DNA from: Chrysogorgia sp. JL179-B06 | Lineage: Eukaryota; Cnidaria; Anthozoa; Scleralcyonacea; Chrysogorgiidae | Direction of reading: 5' to 3' | Assembly: GCA_035772405.1 (NCBI GenBank) | Contig: JAYKKM010000439.1 | Location: forward strand, 10,891,501-10,955,500 | DNA length: 64,000 bases | Shown here: positions 15,101 to 30,100 of the stretch, one piece after another | Position numbering within the stretch: position 1 is the first letter of the stretch | Layout: each line of letters opens with the position of its first letter | The notes under the pieces: model-generated | The model's input: only the letters and a program-made list of their open reading frames with translations | The model's database searches: none | Told to the model about the DNA's origin: nothing | Position numbers and translations under genes: made by a program

Positions 15101-18100
15101 TAAAAAGCAACTTGGAAAAGTTGAAAATTTTCCGTTCAGGACCAAGTTGGGGCCATGGCTTTTTTTACTCTTGATCGATGACATCGACGTCACTAACACT
15201 GACATGTGGAAGTTTGTGGATGACACCACTATGTCAGAGTGCGTGGAGAGAGATAATGCGAGCACGATTCAAAATGCAGTGTCAGAGTTCTCAGACAAAG
15301 CTCATGCTAATAGATTTCAAATGAATGAAACAAAATGTAAAGAACTCAGGATCTCAGGATGGTTAATGATGGTCAACTCAGGATGGTCAATGAAAAGCCA
15401 CTGGAGATCGTCCAACAAGTAAAGTTACTGGGCTTGAATATATCGAGCGACTTAAAATGGAACTCTCATATATCGAAAACAACCAAGAAGGCTGCATCTC
15501 GTTTCTATTTCTTGAGACAACTCAAAAGAGCTGCCATTCCAACCAAAGATCTTTTGAAATTTTATACTACCTGCATATTCGCCCGATCTTTGAATATGCA
15601 TGCCCTGTTTATCACAACTCGCTACCCAAGTATCTATCAGACGACATCGAAAGGTTGCAGAAGAGAGCTCTAAGAATAATTTATCCATGGATGCCTTACA
15701 CAGACTCGATCGAAGAAAGTGGTCTGTCTCGCCTCTTCGAACGTAGGCAGCTGTTGACGTGCAAGTTGTTTAATGAGATCACTCAAGACCAATCCCACAA
15801 ACTCAGATCTCTGCTTCCATCTGAAAATAACTGTAAATACCAGCTAAGACATAAGAGACAACTTAACGTTCCTAGAGCCAAAACTGATCGGTTTAAGAAT
15901 TATTTTATTGTTAGTAATTCAAATACTTTTAATCTTTAGGTTTTTAACTTTATTTTATAATTGTAAAGTTTTAACGCAATTCAGCCATTATAGCTGTAAA
16001 GTCTTTTAAAACTGAATAAAATCATCTATCTATCTATCTATCCTACAATTTTTCCTGCCACTGCCGTTTCGTGCACTACACGCGAACCAACACGCGTGTT
16101 TTATACCTACATATCAGCCACCATGAGAGGGAATTTTGGATTCATCCAATCATACGATCGGGTTAATGCAGTTATCGTTCCAGTCCTTATAGAGTTCACT
16201 GCGTCAAGGTATATCCTCCTTCGCGGGCTGCGTTATGGTAGCCGCCATCACGGCGGGCTGCGTCAAGGTACAGTAGCCTCCTTCGCAGACGTTATTTTGT
16301 GTCCTCTTACTAATTTCAGTTGGAAATGAGCAAGTGAATGATGTAAAGAACGTCTGCGAAGGAGGCTAGCATCAAGGTTCAGATTATGTGTGTATGTGTG
16401 TTTTCGTATGCGTGCAACACAAGTGATTGAGTGGCTGAAATAAGAACACTCAAGAATTCACATTTTACAATTGCTATGATGTGTATATCTTTAGTAGCGT
16501 TATATGTCGCTGCCAAAGCTACTTAACCCGTCTTTGCCAACTGTGGTTCGAGGATAGGTTTAATTTAAGATTTACAGTATGACAAGACCATTTTTGCCCA
16601 AATAATGGGGGCTGCTTTTGTAATGACCGGTTTCTACCTGTTTGTAAAGACCGCTCAAGATTGCAGATTCAGGTTGCAGAAAACATTCAGATTGCAGAAA
16701 ACATTCAGATTGCAGAAAACTGCGTTACGACCGCTTACGAGCCAAGTCATACAATAAACGTGGTGAGCCAAGTCATACAATAAACGTGGTAATGTTTGAG
16801 GAAAATGATTGAGTGTTGGAAGTTATAGACCTCTTTCATAATTAAATATTTTATATTAATTTAAATTAGCCTTTCTGACCTCGTTCGCGTGTGTCTGTAA
16901 TTCCAAAGAATCTTTGTTTTGAAAGACGTACATACCAGCACGAACATCAAATCATGCAAATACCAAATATTGATTCAATATATATCATTACTGTTGGGAT
17001 TATTACTTAATAAATGTAGTTACTTGATATTTGTTTAATTATGTGTGTAGAACGCTGCTCGTAAGAGAAAGTTTAGCGTCATTGTGGCTGAAGGAGCACC
17101 ATTCTTTAAGGTGAGTTGCAATGAACCGTGCGTCACATTTTTTGAATTTCAATGACTTCTTTTTGTGTCTACTGCATGATGTATATCCAGTAGCCTACTA
17201 TGTCATCGGCTGGGTTTAGCAATTTCTTTCTTTAAGCTCTTACGGAGATATGGCGGATGTTTACGGATAGACCACGTGCGATTGATGCGACAGCGAATTC
17301 TAAATTCATCAAATTTTACTCCGTGAATTTGTCGAAAATATATTCTTTGCGGTTATTCGACATTCCCGGTAAGTAAATATGATCTTTAAGACATATATTT
17401 TCATTTAAGCTTCTAATGAAGTGACGGTAGCGTGTATTTTTATTTACGGGCCCGTAAACGGACTTCGTCAAGCTATATTACGGCAGTCTCCTAGAATTCA
17501 ATGAAACGCTGACTATAAATATCTTGTTCGTTTCTCGGTTTTAAATTTTAACATAGCATTTTTATCCCTTTTATATGTCTTTCAGGTGACAACGTGCTGT
17601 ATATTTGTGAGGTTTTATTCTCACAGGAACCATTATGCTTGCACTGACTCAATTTAATAATGTATTGTTACGTTTATTTTGTTAAATTTACTTTGTTTTA
17701 AGGACATAATATAAAATCCATAAAAACACAAAGTATTTGTGTTTTTAGTGAGACAGAAAAAACAAAACCATAAATTTTCTTCTTACAGTGTTTCTGTTCA
17801 TGTGTGAAACAGCCAGGGCATTTAAGGATTTATGACTACTGGGGCAAAGTATGTAAGGGGGCCCTTCCCTATGCAATTTATTATAAGTAATACAATGGTT
17901 TTTAAGAATATAGTGATTAAATCTCCCGCAAACCGAGGAATGTTTGTGAAAGTCCCGAGGGAAAGCATGAGGGCGAAGCCCGAAGGCGTCCCGAGGGACT
18001 TTCACAAACATTCCACGGTTTGCGGGAGATTTGATCACTATATTCTTAAAAACCATTGTATTAGTTTGTAATACCATGATGACCGAGGTGAAACTAGTGT

Positions 18101-21100
18101 TTTCATTGTACAAAACTAATTGATAGTAGGAGTATTGTGTAATACAATGCATGATCAGTGATGTATTCAACAATTTTCCATTGTAGGAAATTAATATAAT
18201 TGTGTGAAATGTTTAGTGAAAAGTGAATATTAATAAGTCGAGTAATTAACACTTTATCTTACTGTCATTAACATTGTAGTGTAATTATTTTGTTTGTTGT
18301 GTAAAACGTATTAACAAAACTCTTTGTCGTGTCTTTGAATTTTGGCTCATGAATTTTAATCAGGGAGAAATTAGAAATCTGCCCGGCTTTGCCGGGAGAT
18401 TTAGAGATCTCCCCGCTAAAGCCGGGAATATCGTGATTAAACCACCCGGCGAGAACAAAAGAACCCGAGGTCATCATGGTATTACTGAATTTAATGTACA
18501 GTACTGTACACTAAGACCATTCTTTCTGACTTTTGATTTAAACATGATAAAACAAAGGGATTATTATAGGGAAGGCAGGCAGCTGACAGCTTGAAACCTT
18601 TATTAATGATGAAAAGGGCTACTGGGGCAAATACCAAATTTGCTTCACTACTGGGGTAAGTAGAGGGCCTACTGGGGTAAATGCCCCAGTAGTTATAACG
18701 TTAAAAATGCCCTGGAAACAGCATTTTAAAAGTCTCACCAGTGTGGAAATGCACCAGCCATGCAACTTTCAAAACAACAACATGCATTTCGATATTTCAT
18801 ATCAGTTGTGCCCATGATCTCAAGGATCAAGCATGTATTAAAACCAATTATGCTTGTTTGGACAGGCTTCAAAAACTTTATTCCGTAATAGAGAAGGTCA
18901 AGCAAATATTTGAATTGATATTTTTAAAATATTTCCAACCTAGTAAAACCTATAAATAATGCAGCCTCTGCAGGGAGGCGCGACAGGGAAGGCGCGGGCT
19001 GGCCAACAGGCGCGGGCTCGCCTCCCTCCCTCGCGCGCGTTCGCCTCCCGGCCCGCCGTCTTAGGTATTGCTGTTCGCCTGTCCGCGCTTTAGTATTGCC
19101 CGCGCCCGTTGGCCAGCCCGCGCCTTCCCTGTCGCGCCTCCCTCCTCGCGCGTGCATTCGCCTTCTATTGAAGTAAAAAGAAGAGAAGCCTCTGCGGAGG
19201 AGAGAAGCGATGTCATGGTTAGCGAGCAAACCCAGATACCAAACCAGCTTGCCTCCATGTAATACATCAATGACAAAAATCAGTTTGAATGTGTGTACAA
19301 TGTTTCTGGCTGTGCAGACCAACTAACATGCAGTTGGCAAACAACAATTTATGTGGGGTGAGGGACAATGAAAAATACATGGCTGCACAAGATGTCACTG
19401 GAAAACCAGCGAACAATAACAAACACTTCATCGATTGGAGTTGATCTGGATTGGAGTTGGTCTGGCTGTTAATATTGTTCATATAATAATATTTGAACAA
19501 TCAATACACAGCTAGCTATATAATGATCAACAGTGTATTAAATTCATGTTGCAAACAAAATTTATTATTTTTGTAAAGTTTATTTATTTATTTTTTTTCT
19601 AAATTCTAAATATGTGATAATGCTAGAAATCGCCATTATTGTGTATTAAAAAATCGTCATTATTATGTCTCAAGTATGCTGAATATGCGAGAATGCGAGA
19701 AATCGCCATTATTGTGTACTCTCATCCCCAGGATGCGGTATGCTGATGGCGGCGCGGAGCGTGAAGGCTGTGTCACATGCCTCAGTTTTGCAAAGCCTGT
19801 TGGGGCCATATCTCGACCCCAAAAAAATAAAAACAAAAACACTGAAACCTAGACTCGGCTACCACAGGTAGTCCGAGTAATACTGTACCAAAAAACTAGA
19901 AACCAGGTTCCTTGAAATGTACAGCTGATCTGCTTGTTAATTATCAATACCCTATTTGATGATGTTAGTTTTTTCAAAGAGCCCCTCAAACCAACAATTA
20001 TGTGTATTATTAGCTAAAATAAAAAAAACGGTACAATAAATCAAAACAAGTTAAGTACAATACTTTTAGCGTACTTTCCCTACCCAAGTTAGTACAAGGA
20101 ATATGATTTTTTGTCTGCCAGAAATATGAATTATCTTGAGTAATAAAAAATCTTTCCATTTCACTATTTATGAGATTGCTGATAACAATTATTCAATTAT
20201 TGGAATTTGGAAATTACATCATCCTTGGGACCCAGTTATTGTTTATGCCTAATGGCTCGTGTACTCCTCAACAGAACCAATGCAATATGCAAGCTGTGCC
20301 AAACTTATCTTTTTCTAGTTTTAAATCTACATGCTACTACTACGCACTGCGTACCTATTTTTAATAGGTTAGAAGATATGCAACGTCACGTGTCACCCAC
20401 CTATAGTGCTTTTTAGTGAGTTTGGAAAGTTTGGACGGCTACGTCGGCAAATTAGATAACTTACTTTTTACTATTGGAGAAAAACAATGCATTATTGAAA
20501 ATTTTATAGACTATAAAATGCAATTTTATAGACCCTTGTCGTCAAACTAGATAATGTACGTTTTAGTATTGGAGCAAAACAATACTGTTGAAAATGTTAT
20601 AGACTCCAAATGCAGTTTTATAGACTCCAAATGCAATTTTATAGACTCCAAATGCAATTTTATAGACTCCAAATGCAATTTTATAGACTTCAAATGCAAT
20701 TTTATAGACTCCAAATGCAATTTTATAGACTTCAAATGCAATTTTATAGACTCCAAATGCAATTTTATAGACTCCAAATGCAATTTTATAGACTTCAAAT
20801 GCCAAATGCAATTTTATAGACTGCAAATGCAATTTTATAGACTCCAAATGCAATTTTATAGACTTCAAATGCAATTTTATAGATAGACTCCAAATGCAAT
20901 TTTATAGACTCCAAATGCAATTTTATAGACTCCAAATGCAATTTTATAGACTCCAAATGCAATTTTATAGACTCCAAATGCAATTTTATAGACTCCAAAT
21001 GCAATTTTATAGACTCCAAATGCAATTTTATAGACTCCAAATGCAATTTTATAGATTTCAAATGCAATTTTATAGACTCCAAATGCAATTTTATAGACTC

Positions 21101-24100
21101 CAAATGCAATTTTATAGACTCCAAATGCAATTTTATAGACTCCAAATGCAATTTTATAGACTCCAAATGCAATTTTATAGACTCCAAATGCAATTTTATA
21201 GACCCTTAATTTTAGTCGAGGGCAAGTTTGGGCGGCTACGTCGACATGAACTAAACAACTTACGTTTTAGTATTGGAGCAAAACAATACATTCTTTAAAA
21301 TGTTATAGACTTCAAGTGCAATGTATAGACTCCAAATGCAATTTTATAGACCCTTGTAGTCGAAACTAAATAACTTACGTTTTAGTGTTGGAGAAAAACA
21401 ATACTATTTACCGAGAACGAGGTCTGTAATGGCAAATATCAGACTGAGGTGTTGACACTACGAACCGAGCCGCAGGCGAGGTTCGTACAAAAAAGACGGA
21501 AGTCTGAGATTTTCCCGTGCCGACCGAGTAAATGAGGTTAATAAATTGTTTATTATATGGCTATTCAAGTTTTTCGATACTTATCTTGTATCAAAATTAG
21601 TGTGAAAGAGAATAAGTGGTCAGAGGTGACTTTTCTTTTCCTTTCACTGGCCATCACTCCAGTTGCGCATACAAATTATTAAATTATTTTCATTTTCGAC
21701 CCAACAATAGAGTCTCTGATGATACATGGACGATCGTTAAGATCAATCCTCAGAAAATGTAACCTTCTGACTGACTGAGACTCAGATGGATCATAGCGAA
21801 GGTTACAATGATGTACTGGTTCGATTGATATGTGTACTGCCTATGCGTCATCTTAGTCGTTCTCAAGACTACAACAAACTGGACGATCAACTTCACACTT
21901 CATATTAACCAGCTGTTGTGGTCTAGTTGTTACCACACATGACTATGAGCTGGGAGATTAGTTGTCAGAGCGCCACACTAGATTCGCGGAGGCGTAAGTT
22001 CAATTCTCACCGAAGGCCTTGCAGTTGCATTTTTCGCAACTGGTCTCGGTTGGGTTTTTCACACTCGCAAAATATCCTTCCCATTGATATCCTTTACAAG
22101 TTATCGAGTGTAAATGTCAATATTATTCATAATATACCCTATATAGTTTTCATCTTTTTAGGGCCACGAATTAGCCAAAAGTCTTGCAGAGGCTGGTGTT
22201 GAGACAACAGTTATCAATGACTCAGCAGTATTTGCAATCATGTCCAGAGTAAACAAGGTTAGTATTATATCATTCATAATCCTATATAACTTGGTTTTAC
22301 TCATTTCTGATTTTCCCTTTCACCTTTATTTTCTTAACTCACCACCCACCACCCATGTCCAGAATGTATGGTATTACAGAAAAATACAAGTGTTGTAGCG
22401 TGGTCGAGCCTTATGCAGTAAGCAATGTGTCGAGTTAAGAAAAAAACCAAGTATTTTTGTCTTTTCTCATAATTCACAGGTAATAATTGGTGCGCATGCT
22501 GTTGTGGCAGATGGTGGGTGAGTATAGAAAGTTTTACACGCCTCTCTTTGGCTTACCTGTGCTAGTTCAAACGCCGAACTTTTCATGAGCCGAGCCTTAT
22601 AAGGTCAATTAAACTCATAAAAAGTGCTGCGTCTGAACTAGTTAAGTGTGAATCAATTTATAAGTTTGTCTGATTTAGTTTGACTCGTTAGTCGTACTGG
22701 TTCAACTCTGATTTATACCCCGTTGAAATCAAGACTTTGGACTTTCTTCATTTGGGTGGAATAGGGTCGTGAGGTCGTCCCATGTTGGAATTGGATTCGG
22801 CTAATGAAATGTCCGGTGTCGAAACTAGGGCTTAAACGTTTTAACGTATTTATAATAACTCATTGATAACACGTTTTTCTTTATAGTTTGAGAGCTGTAA
22901 ATGGTACACTACCAGTTGCTCTTGCTGCAAAACATCATTCAGTACCTGTAAGTATACGAAATTATATGGCTATAATTTGTAGTTCCAGGTAGTACATTTC
23001 TGAATCAGTTCAAAACTACACTGCACGTCCCAAGACGCGGTCAGGGATTTCGGCGATTTTCAACTGCATTTGAAATAATAATAATCTTTGTTCCTGAGAA
23101 TAGCGAACAGCAAGGAGGGGATAGCAGGGGACCATGCAATGGGAGAGGATGTACATGTACGTAATTTTATATCTGAGGATTTATAGGGGGCGCCTGCGCT
23201 CCTTCCGCCCAGCGGTTTCCCCCTCAGAGATCACGTAAAGAAGCCTCTTTCTGTCGGAGGAGAGGGGGGGGGGGGAGGGGGCGACAACATCAGGCGCCCC
23301 CGTGGTTCCTGTATTTCGTCACTAAATTCTTGGCAGTTTACCACCTTTTCACTTTGCTATATATATATATATATATAGGGAGGTCCGTATGGAGAAATAT
23401 TTTCTGAGGTCTCAAAAAACGGCCCGAGGCCGGACCTTTTTGAGACAAAGGGATATTTCTCATTACGGACCAACGAAAACGGTAAATAATTTATTTATTT
23501 TTTTCCTTAATATCGTGGCTTGTTTTTTTTGGTCATCATCAGTATTTCTAGTCAGTGGACAACGAAGGAAAGTCTGTTCTTTTTCCTTCGTCAAAGGAAA
23601 TTGAGCGAGTCTCTTGTCGGATAAAAAAAACTCATTTATTTGTCTTTCAATATGTTCAATCTCGTTAGAGTTCATTTTCAAATGTTTTTAGAATATTTTA
23701 CGGCTTATAAAACGCATTTAAAACTGAAATTATATCGAGCGATCCTTACGAGTATGGGCTGATATGGACCGCTCGTTAGCCAATCAGATAACAGGATTTG
23801 GTAGGATACGGACCGGAAAAAATAAGTCTATTTATTTACGTAATTTAATTTCAGATGCATGGATTGCTGCTATATTTGGTTTATGGTTTCTACTGTATCA
23901 GTATTTCATTGATTTTGACCTTATTTTTGTCTTTATTCTATAGCTCATAGTGTGTGCAGCTATGTATAAACTAACACCTCAATATGTTGTATCGTATGAT
24001 CAGGTAAATATCTGGATTAATTATTTAATATCTATCAGCAAAATGGAGCTCTTGCTTGTGTCTTGTTAGAATCATGGCATACGAAACGGACACATTTATA

Positions 24101-27100
24101 ATCTTTTCCTCTCACAAATCATATTTGCATCACTTTGTGGGCGGTCAAAATATTATTCATACCATAATCGCTTATTACCATGCATTATTTTCTCTACTTG
24201 AAGTACTATCCTGCCCTTATTCTTGTCTTAGAACTGGATATAATATGAAAAGGAGCAATAATAATAATAAGAGAACTGTGTTAAAAAATACTTAAGTAAG
24301 ATTACTTATGCGTATATTTATGGACGACGTTCCGGACGATGTGTCCTTCTTCAGATCTAACCTGACGAAGGACGATGTGTTCCTTCTTCAGATATAACCT
24401 GACGAAGGACGATGTGTCCTTCTTCAGATCTAACCTGACGAAGGCCGATGTGTCCTTCTTCAGATCTAACCTGACGAAGGCCGATGTGTCCTTCTTCAGA
24501 TCTAACCTGACGAAGGACACATCGTCCAAAACGTCCTTACTTAAAGGTGCAGTCCAGTCCGTTCTGCGCATGTGTGATTTTTCAAAAGTGCGAGACCCCA
24601 TATGTCAACAAACTTTAACGGAATAGATTTTCGACAGTTCGAAAGCGAGTATTCGTCAAAGGTGGCGAAGGCACGAGTGGTAGTTTGATATATTGACATT
24701 TAGGAACAGAACAGCTTCTTATAACACGCTTTTTTGGCGGAAAAGCTCAAGCGTGGAAAACAAATCGGCAATACTTCATGTCCAATGTTTATATAATGCA
24801 ATGAAAACAAACGATGTAAACAGAAACATGGACATGCGCATAACGGATTGGACAGCCCCTTTAAGTATTTTTCAACACATTGAAGTTTTCTTATTTCTCC
24901 TTTTCATATTTTATCCAGTTCTTTTGAGAACTTAGCAGCTTTTATATTTATTCTCATCTTCTTTACATGACGCGAAAACACGAGGCTACTAAAAATACAA
25001 TGATGTTATATACCTATTTCATAACGATGGCGGCCAGCACGAAAACGAGGCTCGTAGGTCAAAAAGAAACTAGGGATGAGCCGATCAAGAAAAATCAAAT
25101 TACCGATCTGATAAATTCCGATACGATTTTCGACCGATAAATTTATCGGTGGTTACCGATATTTGTTAACAGGAATTCCCGACACTTGAATTTGCCGCAA
25201 AACAATAGCAAAACATAACATTGTATATTCAGTTTAGCAAAAATAATGTGATCATTAACCACCAGTTATCAGCAAGACGGAAACGTGTTATAAACATGAT
25301 ACACCTTGTGGAATCACTACAACTTGGCGTTTTTCTTAAAAAGAAAATTAAATTCACAAGTATAAAACCCCGAATAGTATTTATCGGACGCCGATATATG
25401 TAGATGTGATCTGCCGATAACCGATCAGCCTGAAAGTTGCCGATTATCGGCTTCTACCGATTAATTTCCGATTATCGGCTCATCCTTCAAAGAAACTCGG
25501 GCAAAACGTTTACATGGCCGTCGGCGAGGCAATTTTCCCCTTCGTAAACGCTCGTTACCATCCCGAAGCGTCGTTACCATCCAAGCTCTCATAGAATGTT
25601 GGGTAAGCGAAGTTAAATTCCTCGTGGTCACAAGGTTCCCGGATACTTTGTTTGGTGCGGTGACATGTTCGTCGTGAAATTCAAAATATGTAAATATTTA
25701 GTATTTAGTATACAGGAGAAGAGCGTTCATGCAGAAGAAATTATACATGGAAAACTCTCAATCCTGGACCAGTAAATTCGATTTTGTGATCGATAGTCAC
25801 AACGTATATGTAGATACTTTCCAAAAGGCAAACGACGTTATTCGGGATTTCGAAATATCAATCGCAACAACGTATGCTGCGAGGTTTCAAAATATATTTG
25901 TCGACCGACAAAATATATTTGTCGACTGAAACTATTATATGCGTATTGCATATATGGACCACCGTAATATACTGTATAACCATAAATGTAGTTAAGCATT
26001 TCTGCATTTGCCATAGAACATTAGTAAAGTCACTTACTAGTCATAGATGATTTTAAACAAGTGATAAAACGTGTTATGCTGCGTAAGCAGTGCAGAAATA
26101 CAAATCAAGATGTATAAAAAGGTTGGTGTACTGCCGAAATAGCGTGTAAGTTGTCGAACGTTTCGAGCGAAGGCCCTTCGTCTGAGAGTTTCACTCTCTG
26201 ACAAAGGGCCGCTCGAAACGTTAGACAACTTACACACAACTTCATAGACTTGCTCCAAACTGCCTCTTGATTGTTTCAGGTTTGTTTAGAACTCGCTTTT
26301 TAGATAGAAATATTATGAAAGAACACGATCAGGAGCCGCGAAATAAAGTGTGCGGGAACCTAGGGACAACGGGGAATTTCACTCCGCTTACCCAACATTC
26401 TATGAGAGCTGGGATGGTAACGACCGTTTACGAAGGGGAAAATTGCGTCGGCGAGGCAGTTTTCCCTTTCGTAAACTGTCTTTGCCATCCCGAACGGTAT
26501 TTACCATCCTAAACAATGACCCCAATCCCCCTGAATCCTAACCCTGGAATTTTTCGCAATATATTAGTAACAAATTCCGGGGGGTTTCGGGGGGTAGGAG
26601 TCATTGTTTAGGATAGCACATACAGTTCGGGATGGCAAAAACCGTTTACGAAAGGGAAGACTGCATCGGCGAGGAAACTCTATTTGGATGGATACACAAA
26701 TTATACTTGTTTTTCCTTAACAACAAATGAATAGGAAAGGATACAGGAACCAAGTTGAAGCGATGTTTACTTTTCAGAAACGTTTTTAAAGCTCTTGAAC
26801 AAGCAAAAACGTTGTTATTAATATTTCCCCATTTTTTGACACTTTGCTCTTTTGCTAGTTTTTGTCATGAATTATATTGCTCAGTAATTTCTGTATCCTA
26901 CTCTCAAGTGGTAAAGCTATGGGCAAAGTAATGGCAAACTAATATTGTAATGGCAAATTAAGAGTTATTAGCAGAGTTATGCCCTGTCTTGCACTTTTTA
27001 GAAAATTTATCGATCCCTCTTTTTGTAAAGTAAGGATAACCCTCTAGGCTTTTCCAAAAAGGCTTCTCGTTTCCGGAAAGATAAAAATCACTCACTATTT

Positions 27101-30100
27101 GGCCACCACGACGAGGTAACACAGAAACTACTGAATAATCTAATTCGTGACGAAATCTAGATGGCAAAAGAGCAAAATTCGAGTAGCAAGCGAACATCCC
27201 TTTAACTAACTTCCAGTGCCCTTTCCTATTTGCTTGTTGTTATCCCAAAAAGTGCCATATCGCGAAACTTGCCAGAGTGTCTTGGAAAATGTGATAAGCG
27301 ATTACGAAATATCAGACCAGATTCTTCATTTGTTGACCGGCCGTTCACGCTGGAAAATAAAACTGTGGTGCGAGATTGTGTGACGGTCGTGGCTAGATGG
27401 TGCACTCGCAGGACATTAATAACGTAAGTTCTCATATCCAGTTGAGGTGACCGTGAGGTACTAGGTCTGAGTCGTCTTCTGGACGATCTTTTAGTAGTAT
27501 TAAAGTTAGTGTTAGAAAACCATTAGGCGGGGGTTAGAAAACCCATTAAGCGGGGGGTTAGGGTTAGGATCTAAGTTGTTTTGGGGTTAGCAGTTCTATG
27601 ATGTATTTCATCATACAGGCATGTCCGATCGTAACAATCTCTCATTTCGTCCAACCTCTCGCGGATACTAAAAAAGATGGTCAGACCTAGTACCTCACGG
27701 TCACCTCAACCTAGCCACGACCTTGTGTGAAGCAACAATCTCAAATTCATGAATAATTCATGAGTTAATTAACCAATCAGAGTAGGCGAATTAATCAGGT
27801 GATTGCGGTTGGATACCCCGGTGAACCATGCCAACATCAAAAACGTTGTTCATCTAATATCTTAATTACGCATGCAAATAATCTTCAAATACGAAGACCG
27901 AATTAATGCAATACACACTTTAATTTCAAAACAGTTAACTTATTTTTTAACAACAAAGGTAACCGTGCAGTTATTAAACACGGGGGCGTCTAAATTCACA
28001 GCACCATTCTCAATATCTCGTTCCCCACGACCACCACTTTCCAACAGCCCACTTTGTCTTGTAGCGGGTCGAAGCAGGAATACCATTATTGATTCCTTCG
28101 TCTTCCTCAACGACACTCTTTGCCGATCGAAATTGCCTTCCTTTTCCTTCGCTCATCCTCGCCAACAGACAGCATGCACCGTTCCTGAATAAATTTGTCC
28201 CACCCCCAGAGCAACAATTGTAAACTGCAATTTAAATTATAACTAATTACTATTGTGTTCAATTGAGATGCTATATGAACAACTCGAGCTCGTGTCCCAC
28301 CGGGATATCCAAACACTCGAAAACAATTAACAAAAACACTCGCGCTTCGCGCTCGTGTTTTCATACATTGTTTTCTCGTGTTTGGATATCCCGGTGAAAC
28401 ACTCGCTCTCGTTGTTCATATATAACTTCTCAAACTCTTTAATAATTCATGAGGAAAACACAAAGGAAAATCATAACCGAGACGTTGTTGGTAAATGTGG
28501 TAATATAAACGTCCATAAATTAAACCAACTTTTCCCTCAAATTTCTCTTAAAATACTGGTTCGTTTGAGAAGCTATATCATACACTCGAAAGGCGTTTAT
28601 TATCTGATTTCAAAACACCTCGAAGTTGGTTAAAAAACTTGGCAATCCCTCGTTTTTCAACACACTTTTGAAATCAGATAATAAACGCCTTCTCATAGTA
28701 TGATATATTACATCTCTTCATTAATAATTCATGAAGAAAACACAAAGGAAAATCATAACCGAGACGTTGTTTGGATATGTGATCTTAATTAGCATAAAAT
28801 TTCGACAACTTTCACCTCGATTTGTTTGAGATGCTATATCATACACTCGAAAGCTGTTTATTATATCTGATTTCCAAACACCTCGAAGTGTGTTAAAAAA
28901 CTCGGCCTGCGGCCTCGTTTTTCAACACACGTCTCGGTGTTTGGAAATCAGATAATAAACGGCTTCTCGTGTATGATATATTACTTCAAAAATAACAGTG
29001 TTTATTTACGCCGTTCATGTCGATCAAGAGGTATATGACGTCATATGACGTCATGGATCTTCGCCTGATCTCTAGCAATTCACACAGCAACAGGATTTTC
29101 AGACTATTATTTGTTGGCAATTATCAGTGCAGCTGCTTGCGTAGCGACAATTAGTACAGCCGATGAAAATTGAGAGAGAAACAAATTAAATAACGGTGTC
29201 TTTTATCTTTCTTCCTAGGACAGCTATAATAAATTTCTCTCCCCTCACGACGTTGTTAAGTTTTCTGAAGGTAAAACAAATTATTGGAGATTTTACACGG
29301 AAAACGCTCGAGGAGATTAAAAATGAAATACTCAAATAATATTGAGCAGGAGATCTAACGTTTCGAGTGAAGGATTTTCGTCACAGAGTAAATCATAAAG
29401 TGAAATAAAAAATAATACATGGGTGGCGTGGCCCACCAAGATCTTATGGGCCCTTAAAACCATACTTCTACGCGCGACAATCACATTAATTCTAATCGCG
29501 AGAATGCTCAAAATTGCAATCTAGATACCTCAAATTTTCTAGTAAGACCCATCCAAGAATAGATAACCGTGACGCAAACATCTTGAAGTATGAAGTCTGT
29601 AAATTTGGAGTGACCGATATTTTGAATTTAAGGCAATCTGCCACATAGAAAGTCATGAAACCAGAATTAGTTTTGAAAAAGTTTTTTTTAATTTGCAATT
29701 CATTATTTCCCGGTCCTCTTTGCAAGATTTTACCGCACCTTCCCGCGCGAATGGGCGTGGTTCTCGCGGGATTTTTGGTAGGGATAATACTCCTATCAAA
29801 CATCCCGCGCGAACCACGCGCATTGATGCGAGAAGGTGCGGTAAAATCTTGCGCTTTGCGGGAATCGCGATACGTCTATTATAGTAGCCGAAATATAGTC
29901 TTCAACCACGCAAATCAACCACGGAGTGCGCATGACCAAATTAATAAGGACTAAATTAATCCCACAATCGTTATGTCTTTGGTTAATCTATAGGTTTAAG
30001 CAATTATAGGCGGGGGGTTAGGATTGAAGTCTAGGTTTTTTCTTTTTTTTTAAATCAAACTTTATTTAAACTTTTAAAAATTACCTACATATAATTAAAA

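Noticed and set aside
20554..21298. Open frames of seven-residue repeats over the 21-bp minisatellite, and a possible CRISPR-like array
   Set aside because: The unit length is a multiple of three, so all frames stay open, and no distinct spacers exist between units. It is a minisatellite.
24302..24626. Repeat proteins on both strands over the 36-bp tandem repeat
   Set aside because: Unit length divisible by three explains the open frames, and there is no family match.
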